DNA from: Macropodus opercularis | Taxonomy: Eukaryota > Chordata > Actinopteri > Anabantiformes > Osphronemidae | DNA length: 64,000 nt | Assembly (NCBI GenBank): GCA_030770545.1 | Contig: CM061098.1 | Coordinates: 18,318,001 to 18,382,000 of the forward strand | Direction of reading: 5' to 3' | Shown: positions 60,579-64,000 of the stretch, in pieces | Layout: every line of letters begins with the position of its first letter | Numbering within the stretch: position 1 is the first letter of the stretch | Translations under genes and position numbers: made by a program | The notes under the pieces: generated by a model | Databases searched by the model: none | Told to the model about the DNA's origin: nothing | The model's input: the letters and a program-made list of their open reading frames with translations, nothing else

Positions 60579-61552
60579 TTGGTCGTATTTCAAAGCGTTT
60601 AGTGCCGATTTGATTGTAGCCCCTTGATTTTACAGCAAATAGTGTCTATTCCCTACAGGAACAGGACTGAGATCACAGTTAGACAAGTGAGATCAGGACT
60701 AGAATCAAACGCAGCGTTAGAATCTCAACCGAAACAGCAGCATGTCAGAAACAAACTCTCGCCTCCACTTACAAAACAAGTGTTGCACATGGCAGTAAAG
60801 TGGGTCCAGCATTACAGGAATTGTAGCCAAAGTATCTTTGGTTGCATGTGCGTCAAAGTCAACATGTGGTCTTGTGTTGATTTAATTTAGAAGTTAAATC
60901 CTGTTTCTCCTGTCTGGTTGCCTGAACACATGATCTGACTTGGACTCACCAAACTCTCTTAACTGGACGCACCTGCTTTCCTTTGTTTTTCAGACTGATG
61001 ACAACCAGCTGCTCATGAACCACTACTAATATGTGGAGCAGCCAAGAGGACAGCAACCACTGGGGAAGGACTAGTAGCTACAGTGGCTGATGCACAGTCA
61101 GGTGTCAGAGCAGAGTGTGACACGAGACAGAGACCTGGATGAAGAGAGGCAGCGACTGCGTTTCCTTCCTACTGACTCAAACCTCTGAATTTGAAATACC
61201 CCTAAATTAGCAATATGGCGATGACATGAACAGAATATGACTTAGTTAATTTAGTAGTTTTAAAATACATTTTATTTCATGAACAGCAAATTGATTTGAA
61301 TAATGTTACTGTAGTTAAGTGTCTGACTATTGTGTGAGGCCCAGTTTTGTTGAAGAATCTTGTCCAGGTCCAGTCACACATGAATTACACACACACGTTC
61401 TGGCATATGTGGTTCCATGCTGCAGAATCAGGTGTGTGTCAGTACTGAACAAGGTTCACTCATGTTCTGTTAGAAGTCTACTACAGTTGTACATTTTCCA
61501 GTTCCTTCACCTCGTTTTGGTGCGTAAATAGGAGAAATGCACGTCTCCTTCT
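60579..61552. other. Non-coding stretch
   Basis: Nothing recognisable. Confidence 0.45.
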
Positions 61553-61587
61553 CTTTTCATTTTACACTAAGTGTGTAAAATGAAAAG
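61553..61587. repeat. Perfect 15-bp inverted repeat with 5-nt loop
   Basis: CTTTTCATTTTACAC at 61553-61567 and its exact reverse complement GTGTAAAATGAAAAG at 61573-61587, separated by TAAGT. Confidence 0.95.
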
Positions 61588-64000
61588 ACGGCCTGAAAGT
61601 GTCCAGTGTTTGCTTCTAGACGCAGAACGCTCGCAGCCAGGCTACTGGGACCTTCTTTCTACCAGGTAGGTCAGAACAGGTAGAAGTATTGACTTTAGAC
61701 ACGGTCAGACAACACTTTGTAGTAGATTCAAGCATACTCATCCCCTTAAGGCTAATTTATATCTATTACAGTATGCATATCTTTGCTGAATCTCATATTT
61801 ACTTTGTAGCTCACCACAATAGTAATAGAAATAAAATGAAAGTAATTTACTACTAGTGGCTGTAATGATTAGGAGCAAAAAGTAGGAAGGTGGGAGGGTT
61901 GAACCACAACGCGAGTACGTAGTGTTGGAAGAAACGTTGTTAGTGTAGTTGTAGTTGTTGTGTGTGTGAGAGAGACAGAGAGAGAAAGAGAGAGAGTCGA
62001 CATTCACAGGCCAGAGGCTGATGACAGATAGTAAAGGACGGCTGAGGAGGTAGTTGTAGAGGAACCTATAGGACGAGAACACTGGGATGACTGACAGCTC
62101 CCTGAGCCTCCATTCAAATGGGACAGGACTAATCTACCGCACTCAGAACATCTGGAGGAGTCAGTCCAGCTCTTGTTTTAAAATGAGATCGATACATTTG
62201 TGGGTCTTTTGTCGCGTGTCTTTGTACAGTCACACCTCTGGCAGCCACCCGTGGGAACATAAGTCTGCACATGCTCCAGTCAGCATTTCAATAAATGAAG
62301 ATGAAACTTGTCATATTATTCAATGGCTGTTCACAAAAACATATTTCATCAACTTTGCCATTGTCACGGCACCATGGACCATGATACACATTAGCACCAG
62401 GATCAAGAGTAGGGAAGGGAATTGTGTAAACCATATGAAAAGATACTCAAGCAGCCATGAACTAGATAGAAGTACAAATAAATGATAAGGTTTTGTATAA
62501 AGAAAGAAATTGTGAAATTGAAAAATCACATCTCCGCTTGTTGTGAGTTGTTTCCCGGTTTGAAGACACGTTATGTACCAGTACAGCTGCACCCTGAGCT
62601 AATCTTCAACTAGCAGCACAATATTCACGGGCTCTTGCCAGGATTCACGCTTTTCATTTCTAATTCAGCAAATGACTTTAACAGCTTTCATGTCGAACTC
62701 AACAGGGGTCAGCATGTAGCCCCTCATGTCCACTGGATGCAGCTGTGTCACTGTCTACAAGTCCAGCCTTCACCCTCTCCTCACATGGCCAAGAAGAGCC
62801 TCAAGTAACGATTAACCCATAAGAGCCCATTCCCGCGTAAAGGAAAAGGGTTCTGGATATGAACAAATGAACCATGTGCAACACACCCCAGAACAAACTA
62901 GCTGTGGGTTCTCATGGGTTCATGGTTTTCTTAGCAGACTATGCTGAGGAACCACCGTGCAGCTTAGGACTGAGGTCACCCGAGCTTCAAACAGCTCCAG
63001 AGAATATGCAGTGTGTTCTCGTTGGTGTGTAGAATGTACTGTGTTTGTGCGACCATGTACTCACATTGAGACAACCAAGCCAATAAACATGAACCAATTA
63101 AGACTAGTATGACAAGTATTACGTAAGTTAATCATATCTCTATCGATTACATGACAAAATGTGCAGTTTAGCAACGTAACGGTGAGATCGGCTGAGTGAG
63201 TAAGACCACCGTGAATTAGCCGATGAAGAACGCGAGTCATTCTTTGAACCGTGCGAAGCCGCGTGACCTGCTTCTGCAGCATCTCCGTACGTTACGTGTG
63301 CACTCACAGTAAAGTTTGACTCTGCGTTTAGTGTGGTTTGGCATAAACATGAAATAAACTACCTGAGCAGTCCCTCTGAATAAATGTACACGTCATAGAG
63401 ACAGAGAAGAAGTCGTTACTGGTGGACAGCTTTTACCGGAGGACCACAAGCAGCCAACGCTCTTAAACAACCAATCAAAGGAATCTGCTCTGTGCCAATA
63501 GGTATTTAGCATTAAGCATTAAGGAATTTACTTGTTTGTAACGTAGACATGCATGTTATCAGCTGTGCTACACTAACAGATATTTTAAATTGGTCTGCCC
63601 TGTATTACTGATCAGTTCATACAACGGGATGCAGTAACATCTACTTCTCTTTCAAACACAAGTCGCCCAAAACCTCTGAAGGGTAGCGCAGGTTCACACC
63701 GTTTACAGTGTTGTACTGTCCGTTGGACACTGTAGTGAACAATAGGGTCATATGTCGATATGCTTTCAGTGAAACATTTTACTGCATTGTAAATAAAGCT
63801 AAACTCATCTATACACAAGTTAAACATTTTGGCATTTTTGCAAAACCAACAAACAATGAAACGTCTTATTTACAACAGAACACTGAACATTTGGTCCCCA
63901 CCCAAATGACGCATCCTGTTTGCTCGCGTCCGTCTAATGGAGCTTGGGAGGACCTGTCAGGAAAAACAGCATAAGCTGCAATAAATTGCCCAAGTCCCAG
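61588..64000. other. Non-coding stretch to window end
   Basis: No supported gene or RNA. A short GA/GAGA run lies at 61968-61995. Frames up to 132 codons show no similarity. Confidence 0.45.

Overview
This window is vertebrate nuclear DNA, almost certainly from a ray-finned (teleost) fish. The evidence is a split gene with GT-AG introns, a CpG-rich first exon, abundant (TG)n and other simple repeats, and several transposon families typical of teleost genomes: Tc1/mariner-like, hAT-like, a TTAA-flanked piggyBac-like MITE family, L2/CR1-type LINE pieces and a tRNA-like dispersed repeat. The species cannot be read from the sequence. Nothing here is bacterial, and operon logic does not apply.

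I can support one protein-coding gene with confidence: enpp6 (ectonucleotide pyrophosphatase/phosphodiesterase 6, a GPI-anchored choline-specific glycerophosphodiesterase). It lies on the minus strand from 57173 (ATG) down to 50255 (end of stop). I assembled eight coding exons by hand from phase, splice sites and family similarity; they give an uninterrupted 447-residue protein. All the metal ligands, the nucleophile and the substrate-pocket asparagine expected for the family are present at a constant offset of five from the human numbering. Two AATAAA signals follow the stop at once. The promoter side is GC-rich and is bordered by a short tandem array and then a 1.2 kb G-rich minisatellite.

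Layout. 1-8.2 kb: non-coding with repeat copies, including an LTR-like family in opposite orientations and a Tc1-like relic with intact ends. 8.2-11.4 kb: nothing recognisable. 11.4-15.0 kb: a near-identical inverted repeat whose spacer holds an antisense LINE fragment and a 21-copy, 51-bp minisatellite. 15-21.6 kb: featureless. 21.6-36.8 kb: a short SINE-like element, a complete non-autonomous hAT element with a perfect 8-bp target duplication, simple repeats, and a 0.64 kb polypurine tract. 36.8-50.2 kb: mostly featureless, with a long-armed piggyBac-like MITE and a 15-bp-unit VNTR. 50.2-57.4 kb: enpp6. 57.6-58.9 kb: minisatellite. 58.9-64 kb: non-coding, with an LINE tail, a strong hairpin and a possible minus-strand polyadenylation site.

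The long reading frames in the repeat arrays are artefacts of low-complexity DNA. I found no convincing new multi-gene system. The points most worth a second look are the inverted-repeat/minisatellite structure, the palindromic TTAA-flanked MITE family, the G-rich array next to the enpp6 promoter and the (UG)7 tract abutting the enpp6 exon 4 acceptor.
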